A stretch of DNA of 64,000 nt. Source: Streptomyces sp. AM 2-1-1. GTDB lineage: Bacteria > Actinomycetota > Actinomycetes > Streptomycetales > Streptomycetaceae. Each line of letters opens with the position of its first letter. Position 1 is the first letter of the stretch. The stretch lies in assembly GCF_029167645.1 (NCBI RefSeq), contig NZ_CP119147.1:3224001-3288000 (forward strand), in the 5' to 3' direction. Positions 32,775-41,165 of the stretch are shown here, in pieces. The notes under the pieces are model-generated. The model ran no database searches, had not been told where the DNA came from, and saw nothing but the letters and a program-made list of their open reading frames with translations. The translations under genes and the position numbers were made by a program.

Positions 32775-35027
32775 ATGCCAAAAAAGCGCTCGGGCGGGGG
32801 TCTCACCACGACCCAGCAGGCCGCCAAGTTCCTCGGTGTCGCCGCGCTCTCCGGAGCGGTACTGGCGGGCATCGCACTGCCGGCCGCCGGCGCACTGGGC
32901 CTCGCCGCCAAGGGGACGGTCGAGGGGTTCGACGAGATCCCCGCCAACCTCAAGACACCACCGCTCAGCCAGCGCACCACGATCCTGGACGCCGACGGGG
33001 GCGCCATCGCGACGGTGTACTCCCGCGACCGCACCGTCGTGCCGCTGAAGGACATGTCCCCGTACATGCAGGACGCGATCGTCGCGATCGAGGACTCCCG
33101 CTTCTACGAGCACGGGGCCGTCGACCTCAAGGGCATCCTGCGCGCGATGAACCGCAACGTGCAGTCGGGCGGGACGGCCGAAGGCGCGTCGACCCTCACC
33201 CAGCAGTACGTGAAGAACGTCTTCGTCGAGGAGGCGGGCGACGACCCGGAGAAGGTCGCCGAGGCCACCCAGCAGACGCTGGGCCGCAAGGTCCGTGAGC
33301 TGAAGTACGCCATCCAGGTCGAGGAGGAACTCGGCAAGAAGAAGATCCTGGAGAACTACCTCAACATCACGTTCTTCGGGCAGCAGGCCTACGGCGTGGA
33401 GGCCGCCTCCCAGCGGTACTTCTCCAAGCACGCGAAGGACCTGAAGCTGGAGGAGGCCGCGCTGCTCGCCGGCATCGTCCAGTCGCCGACCCGGTACGAC
33501 CCGGTCAACGACGAGGCTGAGGCGACCAAGCGCCGCAACACCGTCCTCGCGCGCATGGCCGCCACCGGCAGTGTCTCGCAGGCCGAGGCCGACAAGGCGA
33601 TGGCGACGCCGATCAAGCTGAAGGTCAAGACCCCGCAGAACGGCTGCATCACCGCGGTCAGCGGAGCCGGCTTCTTCTGCGACTACGTACGCAAGGTCAT
33701 CCTCTCCGATCCCGCCTTCGGGAAGACGAGCGAGGACCGGTCGAAGCTCTGGAACCTGGGTGGCCTGACCATAAGGACCACCCTCTCCCCGCGGGCCCAG
33801 GAGGCCGCCGACGAGGCCGCCACCGCGAAGGTCAACAAGACCGACAAGGTCGCCGCCTCCGTGGTCCAGGTCGAGCCCGGCACCGGCAAGATCCTCTCGA
33901 TGGGCCAGTCCCGCCCCTACGGTCTGGACCAGAAGAACCACGAGACGGTCCTCAACCTCGCCGTCGGCTCCGCGATGGGCGGATCCACCTACGGCTTCCA
34001 GGTCGGCTCGACCTTCAAGCCGATCACCGCCGCGGCGGCTCTGGAGAAGGGCATCAGCCCGGCCCAGTCGTACACCACGGAACGCAAGATCCTGCTGCCG
34101 AAGGAGGACTTCACCACCTGCTCGGGCGCGATCGCGAGCGACAAGGACTGGTCCGTGCAGAACGAGACGGAGGAGGAGAAGGGCACCTTCGACATGACGG
34201 GCGCCCTGGGCAAGTCCATCAACACCTACTTCGCGAAGCTGGAGCAGCAGACCGGCCTCTGCGACACGGTCACGATGGCGAAGAAGGTCGGTTACGCCCG
34301 CGGGGACGGCACACCGGTCCCGGAAGCGCCCTCCCTCACTCTCGGCGGTGTCGAGAGCACCCCGCTCGGCATGGCCGCCACGTACGCCACGTTCGCCAAC
34401 CGCGGCACGTACTGCACCCCGATCGCCATCCAGTCGATCACCGACGCCAACGGCAAGAAGCTCGCCGTGCCCAAGTCGAGTTGCTCGCGGGCGATGAGCG
34501 AGAAGACCGCGGACACGATCAACCAGATGCTCAAGGGTGTCGTCGAGGACGGCACCGGTACGGCCGCCGGTCTGAGTGACCGTGACAACGCCGGCAAGAC
34601 CGGTACGACCAACGAGCGCGTGGACGCCTGGTTCGTCGGCTACACACCGAACCTGTCCACGGCTGTCTGGGTCGGCGCCGACATCGGCAAGAAGCTGCCG
34701 ATGTACGACATCACCATCGGGGGGCAGTACTACGACAAGGTGTGTGGTGGCTGTCTGCCGGGACCGATCTGGAAGATCGCGATGACCGGAGCGCTCGACG
34801 CCGGCGAGACCCCGTCCTTCAACGCCGTCTCCGTGCCCCGGGCCGAGGAGAAGGGCGACAAGGACAAGAACAAGGGCGGCGACGGGGACGGTGAGGGCGA
34901 CGGCACCGGCGGCGACACCGGTGACGACGACAAGCCGACGCCGACCATCACGCTGCCGGACTTCCTCGGCGGCAACCAGGGCGGCCGGGGCCCTCGCGGC
35001 CAGGACGCCGGGGGCAACGGACCGTAG
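32775..35027 (+). CDS. Bifunctional penicillin-binding protein (PonA-like)
   Basis: 750-residue class A PBP that polymerises and crosslinks peptidoglycan outside the membrane. A short basic cytoplasmic end precedes one membrane helix (about 17-47). The GT51 glycosyltransferase domain carries the catalytic Glu in AIEDSRFYEHGAVD and the ASTLTQQYVKN motif. The transpeptidase domain has SxxK as STFKP (about 411), SxN as SINTYF and KTGTT (about 607). There is no PASTA domain; the tail is Lys/Asp/Gly/Glu-rich then Gly/Arg. M. tuberculosis ponA2 (Rv3682) sits at the same place next to whiB4. Probably leaderless. Two strong hairpins follow the stop. Confidence 0.95.
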   Translation: MPKKRSGGGLTTTQQAAKFLGVAALSGAVLAGIALPAAGALGLAAKGTVEGFDEIPANLKTPPLSQRTTILDADGGAIATVYSRDRTVVPLKDMSPYMQDAIVAIEDSRFYEHGAVDLKGILRAMNRNVQSGGTAEGASTLTQQYVKNVFVEEAGDDPEKVAEATQQTLGRKVRELKYAIQVEEELGKKKILENYLNITFFGQQAYGVEAASQRYFSKHAKDLKLEEAALLAGIVQSPTRYDPVNDEAEATKRRNTVLARMAATGSVSQAEADKAMATPIKLKVKTPQNGCITAVSGAGFFCDYVRKVILSDPAFGKTSEDRSKLWNLGGLTIRTTLSPRAQEAADEAATAKVNKTDKVAASVVQVEPGTGKILSMGQSRPYGLDQKNHETVLNLAVGSAMGGSTYGFQVGSTFKPITAAAALEKGISPAQSYTTERKILLPKEDFTTCSGAIASDKDWSVQNETEEEKGTFDMTGALGKSINTYFAKLEQQTGLCDTVTMAKKVGYARGDGTPVPEAPSLTLGGVESTPLGMAATYATFANRGTYCTPIAIQSITDANGKKLAVPKSSCSRAMSEKTADTINQMLKGVVEDGTGTAAGLSDRDNAGKTGTTNERVDAWFVGYTPNLSTAVWVGADIGKKLPMYDITIGGQYYDKVCGGCLPGPIWKIAMTGALDAGETPSFNAVSVPRAEEKGDKDKNKGGDGDGEGDGTGGDTGDDDKPTPTITLPDFLGGNQGGRGPRGQDAGGNGP

Positions 35028-35041
35028 CCGCTCCCCTCTCC

Positions 35042-35070
35042 TCCGCCCGCCGTCCCGCACGGCGGGCGGA
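35042..35070 (+). terminator. Hairpin terminator after penicillin-binding protein gene
   Basis: Perfect 12-bp stem TCCGCCCGCCGT / ACGGCGGGCGGA with loop CCCGC, 15 bases after the stop. Confidence 0.7.
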
Positions 35071-35098
35071 CGGCGCGGCCGCACGAGGCAGAACGAAG

Positions 35099-35127
35099 GT
35101 GGGGCGCCCCCGACGGGGGCGCCCCAC
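35099..35127 (+). terminator. Second hairpin terminator
   Basis: Perfect 13-bp stem GTGGGGCGCCCCC / GGGGGCGCCCCAC with loop GAC, followed by TTCTC. Tandem with the preceding hairpin. Confidence 0.75.
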
Positions 35128-35276
35128 TTCTCACGTGATCCTGCGGTGCGGGTGCTCGCTGCCTCTGCTCGGCCCCTCATGAGGCCCCCGGCTCTGGCTC
35201 TCGCGGTGCCGGCCCGCGCGAGCCCGGCCCCCACGGGCCCGGCCCGTGCGACCCCGGCCCGTGGGGGTGAACCGCC

Positions 35277-35321
35277 CGTGGGCCGACCGCAGGTGGGGCC
35301 GACCGCAGGTGGGGCCGACCG
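35277..35321. repeat. 16-bp tandem repeat, about three units
   Basis: GTGGGGCCGACCGCAG repeated nearly three times (first unit one base shorter) between the terminators and the yqeY stop. Non-coding. Confidence 0.75.
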
Positions 35322-35348
35322 CCCCCGAGGGCCCCGGCCAAGACGATC

Positions 35349-35813
35349 TCAGCCCGCGAGGCTCTTCTTCACCGCGGCGGCGACCCGGCCACCCTCGGCG
35401 AGACCCGCGACCTTCGGGCTGACGATCTTCATCACCGCACCCATGGCACGCGGGCCCTCGGCTCCGGCGGCCTTCGCCTCCTCCACGGCGGATACGACGA
35501 TCGCGTCGAGCTCCTCGTCGGAGAGCTGCTTGGGGAGGTAGGCGTCGAGCAGTTCGCCCTCGGCCTTCTCCCGCTCGGCCTGCTCCGTCCGGCCGCCCTG
35601 GGCGAAGGCCTCCGCCGCCTCACGGCGCTTCTTCGCCTCCTTGGCGATGACCTTCTGCACCTCGTCGTCGGAGAGCTCGCGAGCGGTCTTCCCGCTCACC
35701 TCTTCCTTGGTGATCGCGGTGAGGGTCAGCCGAAGGGTGGACGAGGTCAGTTCGTCCCGCGCCTTCATGGCGGTGGTGAGGTCTTCCTTGAGCTTGGACT
35801 TGAGCGTGGTCAT
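35349..35813 (-). CDS. GatB/YqeY domain protein
   Basis: 154-residue YqeY family protein, MTTLKSKLKEDLTTAMKARD at the start and TELL/GELLDAYLPKQLSDEEL in the middle. It is helical and charged, with no membrane segment. The domain matches the tail of the tRNA-dependent amidotransferase subunit GatB; free-standing YqeY proteins are thought to bind tRNA or modulate amidotransferase or aminoacyl-tRNA chemistry, but the function is unproven. Normal family length. Divergent from the metallophosphoesterase with about 90 bases between. No Shine-Dalgarno is clear at ATG 35813. Confidence 0.88.
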   Translation of the reverse strand: MTTLKSKLKEDLTTAMKARDELTSSTLRLTLTAITKEEVSGKTARELSDDEVQKVIAKEAKKRREAAEAFAQGGRTEQAEREKAEGELLDAYLPKQLSDEELDAIVVSAVEEAKAAGAEGPRAMGAVMKIVSPKVAGLAEGGRVAAAVKKSLAG

Positions 35814-35904
35814 GGTTCGATTGTGTCAGGTACGCGGCCCCGGATGCCCGTTTGTTTTCCCCGCCGCCGGACGGTCGCCGGGCCGGGTCTGCGACGATGG
35901 CCCC

Positions 35905-36843
35905 ATGCGCGCACGCTACGGAATTCCCCTGAAAGTCGCCGCGACCGGTGCGGCGGTCGGCGCCGCCGGCCTCGCCTACGCCGCAGGATTCGAGGCCCGC
36001 TCGTTCCGTCTCCGCCGGGTGACCGTCCCTGTACTCCCGCCCGGGGCACGCCCGTTGCGCGTACTCCAGATCTCCGACGTCCATATGGTCAGCGGCCAGC
36101 GCAAGAAGCGCGCCTGGCTCCAGTCGCTGGCTGGGCTGCGCCCGGACTTCGTCGTCAACACGGGTGACAACCTCTCCGACCCCGAGGCGGTGCCCGAGCT
36201 GCTGGACGCCCTGGGACCCCTCATGGAGCTCCCCGGCGTGTACGTCTTCGGATCGAACGACTACTACGGCCCCAAGCTCCGCAACCCCGTGCGCTACCTC
36301 AAGGAGAAGGCGGCGGGCAAGCACGGCCTGAACGGCAACGCCCCGGCGACGAACGCGGTTCACAACCCGTGGGAGCCGATGCGCGACGCGTTCGACGACG
36401 CGGGGTGGATCGGCCTCTCCAACACCCGGGGACGGCTGAAGCTCGACGGCCTGGACATCGCGTTCACCGGGCTGGACGACCCTCACATCAAGCGGGACCG
36501 GTACGCCGAGGTCTCCGGCGGTCCCGAGTCGGGCGCCGATCTCTCCATCGGCGTGGTCCACGCCCCCTACCTGCGCTCGCTGGACGCGTTCACGAGGGAC
36601 GGCTACCCGCTGATCCTCGCCGGGCACACCCACGGCGGACAGCTCTGCATCCCGTTCTACGGTGCCCTGGTCACCAACTGCGACCTGGACACGGACCGGG
36701 TCAAGGGCCTCTCCAGCCACACGGCCGACGGGAACCGGGCCTATCTCCACGTCTCGGCGGGCTGCGGTACGAACCGCTACACCCCGGTCCGCTTCGCCTG
36801 CCCCCCGGAAGCGACCCTGCTGACGCTGACCGCGCGGGCGTGA
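35905..36843 (+). CDS. Metallophosphoesterase, membrane-anchored
   Basis: 312-residue calcineurin-like phosphoesterase. An N-terminal hydrophobic helix (KVAATGAAVGAAGLAYAAGF) anchors it. The dimetal motifs are LQISDVHMV, VVNTGDN, YVFGSNDYYG (where GNHD becomes GSND), VVHAP and AGHTHGGQLCIP. This is the YkuE/YaeI type, possibly acting on lipid-linked phosphates such as UDP-diacylglucosamine; the substrate is unknown. Start ATG 35905 is chosen because the helix begins soon after it; the frame is open to 35641 but antisense to yqeY. Divergent from yqeY. Confidence 0.87.
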   Translation: MRARYGIPLKVAATGAAVGAAGLAYAAGFEARSFRLRRVTVPVLPPGARPLRVLQISDVHMVSGQRKKRAWLQSLAGLRPDFVVNTGDNLSDPEAVPELLDALGPLMELPGVYVFGSNDYYGPKLRNPVRYLKEKAAGKHGLNGNAPATNAVHNPWEPMRDAFDDAGWIGLSNTRGRLKLDGLDIAFTGLDDPHIKRDRYAEVSGGPESGADLSIGVVHAPYLRSLDAFTRDGYPLILAGHTHGGQLCIPFYGALVTNCDLDTDRVKGLSSHTADGNRAYLHVSAGCGTNRYTPVRFACPPEATLLTLTARA

Positions 36844-37053
36844 GCCGGAGCCGCGCGATGTGATCCCCCTCCCTGGGTGTCCTCCGGAGCCGGTCGTCAT
36901 GGGACGTCGTCCCCCCGGGCCGTCCTTCCGGAGGTGATGGTGGGGCGCCCGTACCTCCCGCCCTCTGCCTCCGCCGCGCGGGTCCACGCCGGCCCGGGCC
37001 CGTCCGCCACGGATGAATCGCGGCCCGGGAACCTCGCCCTTACGGTGAGGACC

Positions 37054-37791
37054 ATGACCGCCGCCCCGAAATCCGTTACGCTGCCGAGGCCACGGGCCGA
37101 GGACGCGTTCCTGCGAGGCGGCCGCTCCCCGCGCCGTACGGCCGCCGTCCTGCGGGCCCTGGTGTGCGCGGCGGCGATCAGCGGCCTCACGATCGGGTGG
37201 GCGACGAGCGAGGCACCGGTGGAGCTGGTGAGCCGGTTCACCTTCCAGGCGAACCTCCTGATCGCCGGAGCTTTCGGCTGGTCCGCGCACCGGTCCTGGA
37301 CAGGTCGCGGGCCGGCATCCCCGCGCCTGACGGGTGGAACGCTCCTCGTCTCGGTGACCATCGGCCTGGCGTCCCACCTGATCCTGACCGACAACAGCTT
37401 CGGCTACTCCGCCTCCGGCGCTTCCGGCCCTCAGGCGGGGGGCGCGAGTGCCGTCTCGGAGCTGCTGCCCCACACGGTGCTGCCCGTGGCCGTGGTCCTG
37501 GACTGGCTCCTGCTGACTCCGGCCCGGACACTGCGGCTGCGCTTCCTGCCCCTGTGGCTGCTCTGCGCCTCGGCGTACCTGGCCTTCGTCCTGGTCAGGG
37601 GTTCCCTGCTCGATCCCGGTCCCGGCCCTCGCTACCCGTACCCCTTCCTGGACGTCGACACGTACGGCTACCAGGAAGTGCTCGCCCACGCTTTCGCGCT
37701 CGCCCTGCTGCTCGTCGTCCTGGCCACCCTGCTCATCGCCCTGGACCACATCCGCCCCCGCACCGGGCGCCGGACCGGGCCGGGCCGTTAA
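37054..37791 (+). CDS. Pr6Pr family membrane protein
   Basis: 245-residue integral membrane protein with about six hydrophobic helices: VLRALVCAAAISGLTIGW, VELVSRFTFQANLLIAGAFG, LLVSVTIGLASHLILTD, HTVLPVAVVLDWLLLTP, FLPLWLLCASAYLAFVLVRG and AFALALLLVVLATLLIALD. The motif FTFQANLLIA and the YPYPFLDV segment fit the bacterial Pr6Pr/FAR-17a-like group. Function unknown. ATG 37054 has GTGAGG just upstream; the earlier frame to 36877 is unlikely. It ends 65 bases before tRNA-Pro. No enzymatic residues can be assigned. Confidence 0.82.
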   Translation: MTAAPKSVTLPRPRAEDAFLRGGRSPRRTAAVLRALVCAAAISGLTIGWATSEAPVELVSRFTFQANLLIAGAFGWSAHRSWTGRGPASPRLTGGTLLVSVTIGLASHLILTDNSFGYSASGASGPQAGGASAVSELLPHTVLPVAVVLDWLLLTPARTLRLRFLPLWLLCASAYLAFVLVRGSLLDPGPGPRYPYPFLDVDTYGYQEVLAHAFALALLLVVLATLLIALDHIRPRTGRRTGPGR

Positions 37792-37856
37792 CCGGATTTC
37801 GCCTCCGGGCGCAGGTGGGCTAAAGTAATCGATGTCGCCGGGAGACCGGTGGACAT

Positions 37857-37930
37857 CGGGGTGTAGCGCAGCTTGGCAGCGCGCTTCGTTCGGGACGAAG
37901 AGGTCGTGGGTTCAAATCCCGCCACCCCGA
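37857..37930 (+). tRNA. tRNA-Pro (anticodon CGG)
   Basis: 74 bases forming a full cloverleaf. The acceptor stem CGGGGTG pairs with CACCCCG and the discriminator is A. The anticodon arm is CTTCG-TTCGGGA-CGAAG with anticodon CGG (reads CCG). The T-arm is GTGGG-TTCAAAT-CCCGC. CCA is not encoded. A TAAAGT -10-like element lies at 37821-37826. An 18-bp hairpin terminates it. Confidence 0.96.
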
Positions 37931-37942
37931 CAGCCAAAACAG

Positions 37943-37982
37943 CAGGTGAGGCGCCCACCGGATTCGGTGGGCGCCTCACCTG
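37943..37982 (+). terminator. tRNA-Pro terminator hairpin
   Basis: Perfect 18-bp stem CAGGTGAGGCGCCCACCG / CGGTGGGCGCCTCACCTG with loop GATT, followed by TTTGTG. Confidence 0.88.
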
Positions 37983-38975
37983 TTTGTGCGTGCGTGACGA
38001 TGTGCGGGGTTGCCGCCCCGGAGGCCGTGGCGCGCCGAAGACGCGGTCCATGCCGGTCGCCCCCGTCTGGACCACTGGGCGGATCTGCTTCCGGGGGACT
38101 CCTCGACAACCGCAGCGCTGAAGTGACCGAGCAGCCATGATCAGTCGCTCGCACCGACTGACGTCAGCGGCTGATACCGACAAGTACCCAGGTCGGCGCC
38201 GGGCCGCCGGGGACGGTCGGCCGGGGTGCGGGTCCGGAGACCGGCGTCGAGGGGTTCCCTGCTCGACCTGACAGGGATGAGCCGCTGCTTCGTCCCAGCA
38301 AGGTGCGCCCACGGATACGTGGCCGGTCCTGAGAGCGCCGACCGTCGTATCCCACTGGGGGGAGACATGAGGGAGCTTCCCGGTACCGTCGCTCGGTGGA
38401 AGTTCGACCGCTGGCCCCATGGAGGGTGAGGGGGCGGGGATCCAAGAGCTGCAACATGGTCCCGAGGCGGCTCCCGGGGACCTTTATGCCCGCCTCCCTT
38501 GACCGCGGACCTCGAAGGTTCTCCGACCGGTCTCTCCCCACCGGGCAGAGCAGCAAGTGGCCCCGACAACGGTCCGCCCCCAGGGAGTCGCGGACGGCGC
38601 CTTGCCGCTGTGATGCAGCGGAGTACCGCCACCAGGGCAACCGCGTGTCCGCACCCTGGTGACTCTCTGCGGTCCCGTGGCGCGGCAGGTGTGACCGACA
38701 CCGACCGATCCGGCGAGCGCCACGGATCAGAGGGTGGGCTGGTCCGGCCGCGTCCTGTCCCCGCCCCTCGGATCTTTCGCTGGAACCTCCGCGAACGGCC
38801 CGGACGAGCGTCCCGTGGCGACCCGCATCGGCGAGGCCAGTGGCCACAGGGGCTGCTGGGGCGGTGGAGGAGGGTGCGGCGGCAGCGACAACAGCGATGA
38901 CCTGCACGGTAAGAAGACGGAGCGGTTGTCGAATGCTCACCTTGAGGGCGAGGGACAGCCCGTAAAGTTGAGGGC
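37983..38975. other. Gene-poor kilobase downstream of tRNA-Pro
   Basis: 993 bases with no frame that combines a ribosome site, coding bias and a recognisable product. No copy of the tRNA 3' end (GTTCAAATCCCGCC) is seen here, so no attachment-site duplication is evident. Confidence 0.6.
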
Positions 38976-39212
38976 ATGGATCTTCACACCGCGACGATGT
39001 GGGAGACAGCCGAACTCGTGGGGGGACCTGCTGATGGTCTTCGTATGCGGGTTCCCGACCAGCCGCCGGTCCTTCAGGTGACGCGTCCTTGCCGCGTCGA
39101 AACCCCGGACGGCGGCGACGATTTCATGGTGGCCGCGTTGTACGTGTACCGCCGCGACCCCTATGCGCAGGACGAACCCGTGGCGTACGGGTTCGACGGC
39201 GCCAGTCCCTGA
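38976..39212 (+). CDS. Small conserved streptomycete protein
   Basis: 78 residues, MDLHTATMWETAELVGGPAD at the start and ending VAALYVYRRDPYAQDEPV plus AYGFDGASP. I do not recognise a named family, but the pattern ELVGGPADG...VAALYVYRR looks familiar from short streptomycete proteins and its codon bias is coding-like. Acidic and soluble, with no signal peptide or membrane segment. TAAAGT at 38963-38968 is seven bases before ATG 38976, suggesting a leaderless transcript. An internal ATG (MWETAE) is an alternative start. Convergent with tatA. Confidence 0.7.
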   Translation: MDLHTATMWETAELVGGPADGLRMRVPDQPPVLQVTRPCRVETPDGGDDFMVAALYVYRRDPYAQDEPVAYGFDGASP

Positions 39213-39281
39213 TCCGCGCGGCCGCCGGCCCCCCGCCTCCGTGACCACCGTGTGCGGAAGCGAGGGGAGGGGCGCGAGCGG

Positions 39282-39512
39282 TCAGATGCCGGCGGTCGGC
39301 GGCTCCGTCATCGTGGCGGCCGCCGGCGTCGTCGGGGTGGGCTCAGCGGCGGGAAGGTGGTCGTTCTTCATCGCCTGCGCCTCGCTCTTCAGGATGCGCG
39401 CCGACTTTCCCAGCGCCCGGGCCGCCTCGGGAAGCTTCTTCGATCCGAAGAGCGCGATGAAAACGACCGCCAGGATCAGCAGGTGCCAGGGTTCCAGTCC
39501 GTTGCGGAGCAT
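39282..39512 (-). CDS. tatA: TatA family Sec-independent translocase subunit
   Basis: 76-residue Tat component. [20 protein letters not shown] forms the short N-terminal membrane helix, followed by the hinge [20 protein letters not shown] and amphipathic helix, then a Pro/Thr/Ala-rich tail. This is the TatA/TatE form: FG hinge present and short. TatA oligomers form the pathway for folded proteins with twin-arginine signals. No tatB or tatC lies near, so this is likely an extra or unlinked tatA copy. GAGGAGGG precedes ATG 39512. The gene is the only one of its transcript here, between a convergent small gene and gltX. Confidence 0.9.
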   Translation of the reverse strand: MLRNGLEPWHLLILAVVFIALFGSKKLPEAARALGKSARILKSEAQAMKNDHLPAAEPTPTTPAAATMTEPPTAGI

Positions 39513-39638
39513 GCCGTGCCCGCCCTCCTCATGTCGGCCGTGGGCGCGCGCACGCCGCCCGCCCGGCCCAAGTGGTTGGTAGTTGAACGCAACGGTACAA
39601 CCAGGGCGTGGGGAGTGGTGGGCCGTCGCCCGGTACGT

Positions 39639-41069
39639 TCACGAAGGTGCCTGCGCCCGTGTGGCCAACTCCTCCCTGGCCGCGTCCAGTCGGGCGAGGA
39701 CCCGCTCGCGCCCGAGGAGTTCCATGGACTCGAAGAGCGGCAATCCGACCGTACGGCCGGTGAGCGCGACCCGGATGGGTGCCTGGGCCTTGCCCAGCTT
39801 CAGCCCGTGCCGCTCGCCGACCGTGACCAGTGCCGCCTTCAGTTCGTCCGCCTGCCAGATGGTGGTGGTCAGCGCCGTGCGCGCGTCCCGCAGGAGGGCG
39901 TCGGCACCGGGCTTCATCGCCTTGTTCCAGGAGCCTGCCTCCCGGACCGGCTCCGTCAGGAAGAGGAAGTCGACGCAGGCCGTGATCTCGGAGAGGACCG
40001 TCAGACGGGTCTGGGCGAGAGGAGCCGCCGCCTCGAAGACAGCAGTGTCGAACTCCTCCGGGGCCCAGGGGGCGTGCGGGGCGATGAGCCAGGGTGCGCA
40101 GGCCGCGGCGAACTGCTCCGGCGCGAGCGCACGGATGTACTCGCCGTTGAAGGCGGTCAGCTTCTTCACGTCGAAGAATGCCGGTGAGGTGTTGACGTCC
40201 TCGAGGCGGAAGAGCTGCTCCATCTCCTCGTAGGGAAGGATCTCCCGGTCACCGCCCGGGCCCCAGCCGAGCAGCATGAGGTAGTTGACCATCGCCTCGG
40301 GGAGGAACCCGTCGGCGAGGTAGTCCTCCAGCCCCACCTTGTCCCGGCGCTTGGAGAGCTTCTGGCGCTTCTCGTTGACGATCACCGGGAGGTGTGCCCA
40401 GCGGGGCGGTTCGGCGCCGAGCGCCTCCCAGAGCAGCTGCTGCTTGGGGGTGTTGGAGAGGTGTTCCTCGCCTCGGACCACCAGAGTGATCCCCTCGTCG
40501 AGGTCGTCCACGACGTTGGCGATCAAGAAGACCGGGGAGCCGTCGCCCCGTGCGATCACGAAGTCCTCGATGGCGCTGTTCGGGAACGCGGGTGTACCGC
40601 GCACCAGGTCGGTCACCACCGTCTCGCCCTCGTCGGGGGTACGGAACCGGAGCGCCCGCCCTTCGTCGGCGGTGAGGGCGCGTTCCCGGCAGTGTCCGTC
40701 GTAGCCGAGGTGCTCCGAACCCGTTCGCTCTCTGAGCTGCTGGCGCGTGCAGTCGCAGTAGTACGCGCGGTCGGCGTCGTACAGACGCAGCCCCGCCTCC
40801 ATGTGACGGGCGGCGTTGTGCGACTGGAAGTAGGGCCCCTCGAAGGCGGGGTCGTCCTCGTGGATGCCGATGGCCGCCAGGGCGTTGATGATGCCGTCGG
40901 TCCACTCGGGCCTGTTACGGGCGGTGTCGGTGTCCTCGACGCGCAGGACGAAGGTGCCGCCCGCCTGCCGGGCGACGGCCCAGTTGTAGAGGGCGGAGCG
41001 CGCGCCCCCGACGTGGAACATGCCGGTGGGGGACGGGGCGAAACGGACACGGACCGGTGCATCAGACAT
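39639..41069 (-). CDS. gltX: Glutamate-tRNA ligase
   Basis: Class I aminoacyl-tRNA synthetase, 476 residues. The HIGH-type motif lies in [18 protein letters not shown] and the KMSKS-type motif in [15 protein letters not shown]. Glu-AMP binding segments [10 protein letters not shown] and [20 protein letters not shown] are present, and the C-terminal anticodon-binding domain follows from about 330. It charges tRNA-Glu (and often tRNA-Gln for later amidation). The zinc-site-like [11 protein letters not shown] is present. Start ATG 41069 follows TAGGGT (41077-41082 on the plus strand) by seven bases and is probably leaderless; GTG 41078 is an alternative. Whether the genome has another gltX cannot be judged here. 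Confidence 0.95.
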   Translation of the reverse strand: MSDAPVRVRFAPSPTGMFHVGGARSALYNWAVARQAGGTFVLRVEDTDTARNRPEWTDGIINALAAIGIHEDDPAFEGPYFQSHNAARHMEAGLRLYDADRAYYCDCTRQQLRERTGSEHLGYDGHCRERALTADEGRALRFRTPDEGETVVTDLVRGTPAFPNSAIEDFVIARGDGSPVFLIANVVDDLDEGITLVVRGEEHLSNTPKQQLLWEALGAEPPRWAHLPVIVNEKRQKLSKRRDKVGLEDYLADGFLPEAMVNYLMLLGWGPGGDREILPYEEMEQLFRLEDVNTSPAFFDVKKLTAFNGEYIRALAPEQFAAACAPWLIAPHAPWAPEEFDTAVFEAAAPLAQTRLTVLSEITACVDFLFLTEPVREAGSWNKAMKPGADALLRDARTALTTTIWQADELKAALVTVGERHGLKLGKAQAPIRVALTGRTVGLPLFESMELLGRERVLARLDAAREELATRAQAPS

Positions 41070-41076
41070 ACCGCCC

Positions 41077-41082
41077 ACCCTA
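41077..41082 (-). promoter_or_regulatory. Probable leaderless promoter -10 element of gltX
   Basis: Minus-strand TAGGGT, seven bases before ATG 41069. Confidence 0.45.
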
Positions 41083-41165
41083 GCGACGGCCGGTGGTCGC
41101 CGACCGCCGTCCGTCCACAGAGCTACTCATCAAGATGATCAACGGATATCCTGATCGGCACAGTT

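Noticed and set aside
37857..37930. Attachment-site duplication for an integrative element at tRNA-Pro
   Set aside because: No second copy of the tRNA 3' end is seen in the window and no integrase gene is present.
38141..38977. Minus-strand frame of 278 codons in the gene-poor region
   Set aside because: Composition Arg/Pro/Ser-rich, no ribosome site and no recognisable motif.
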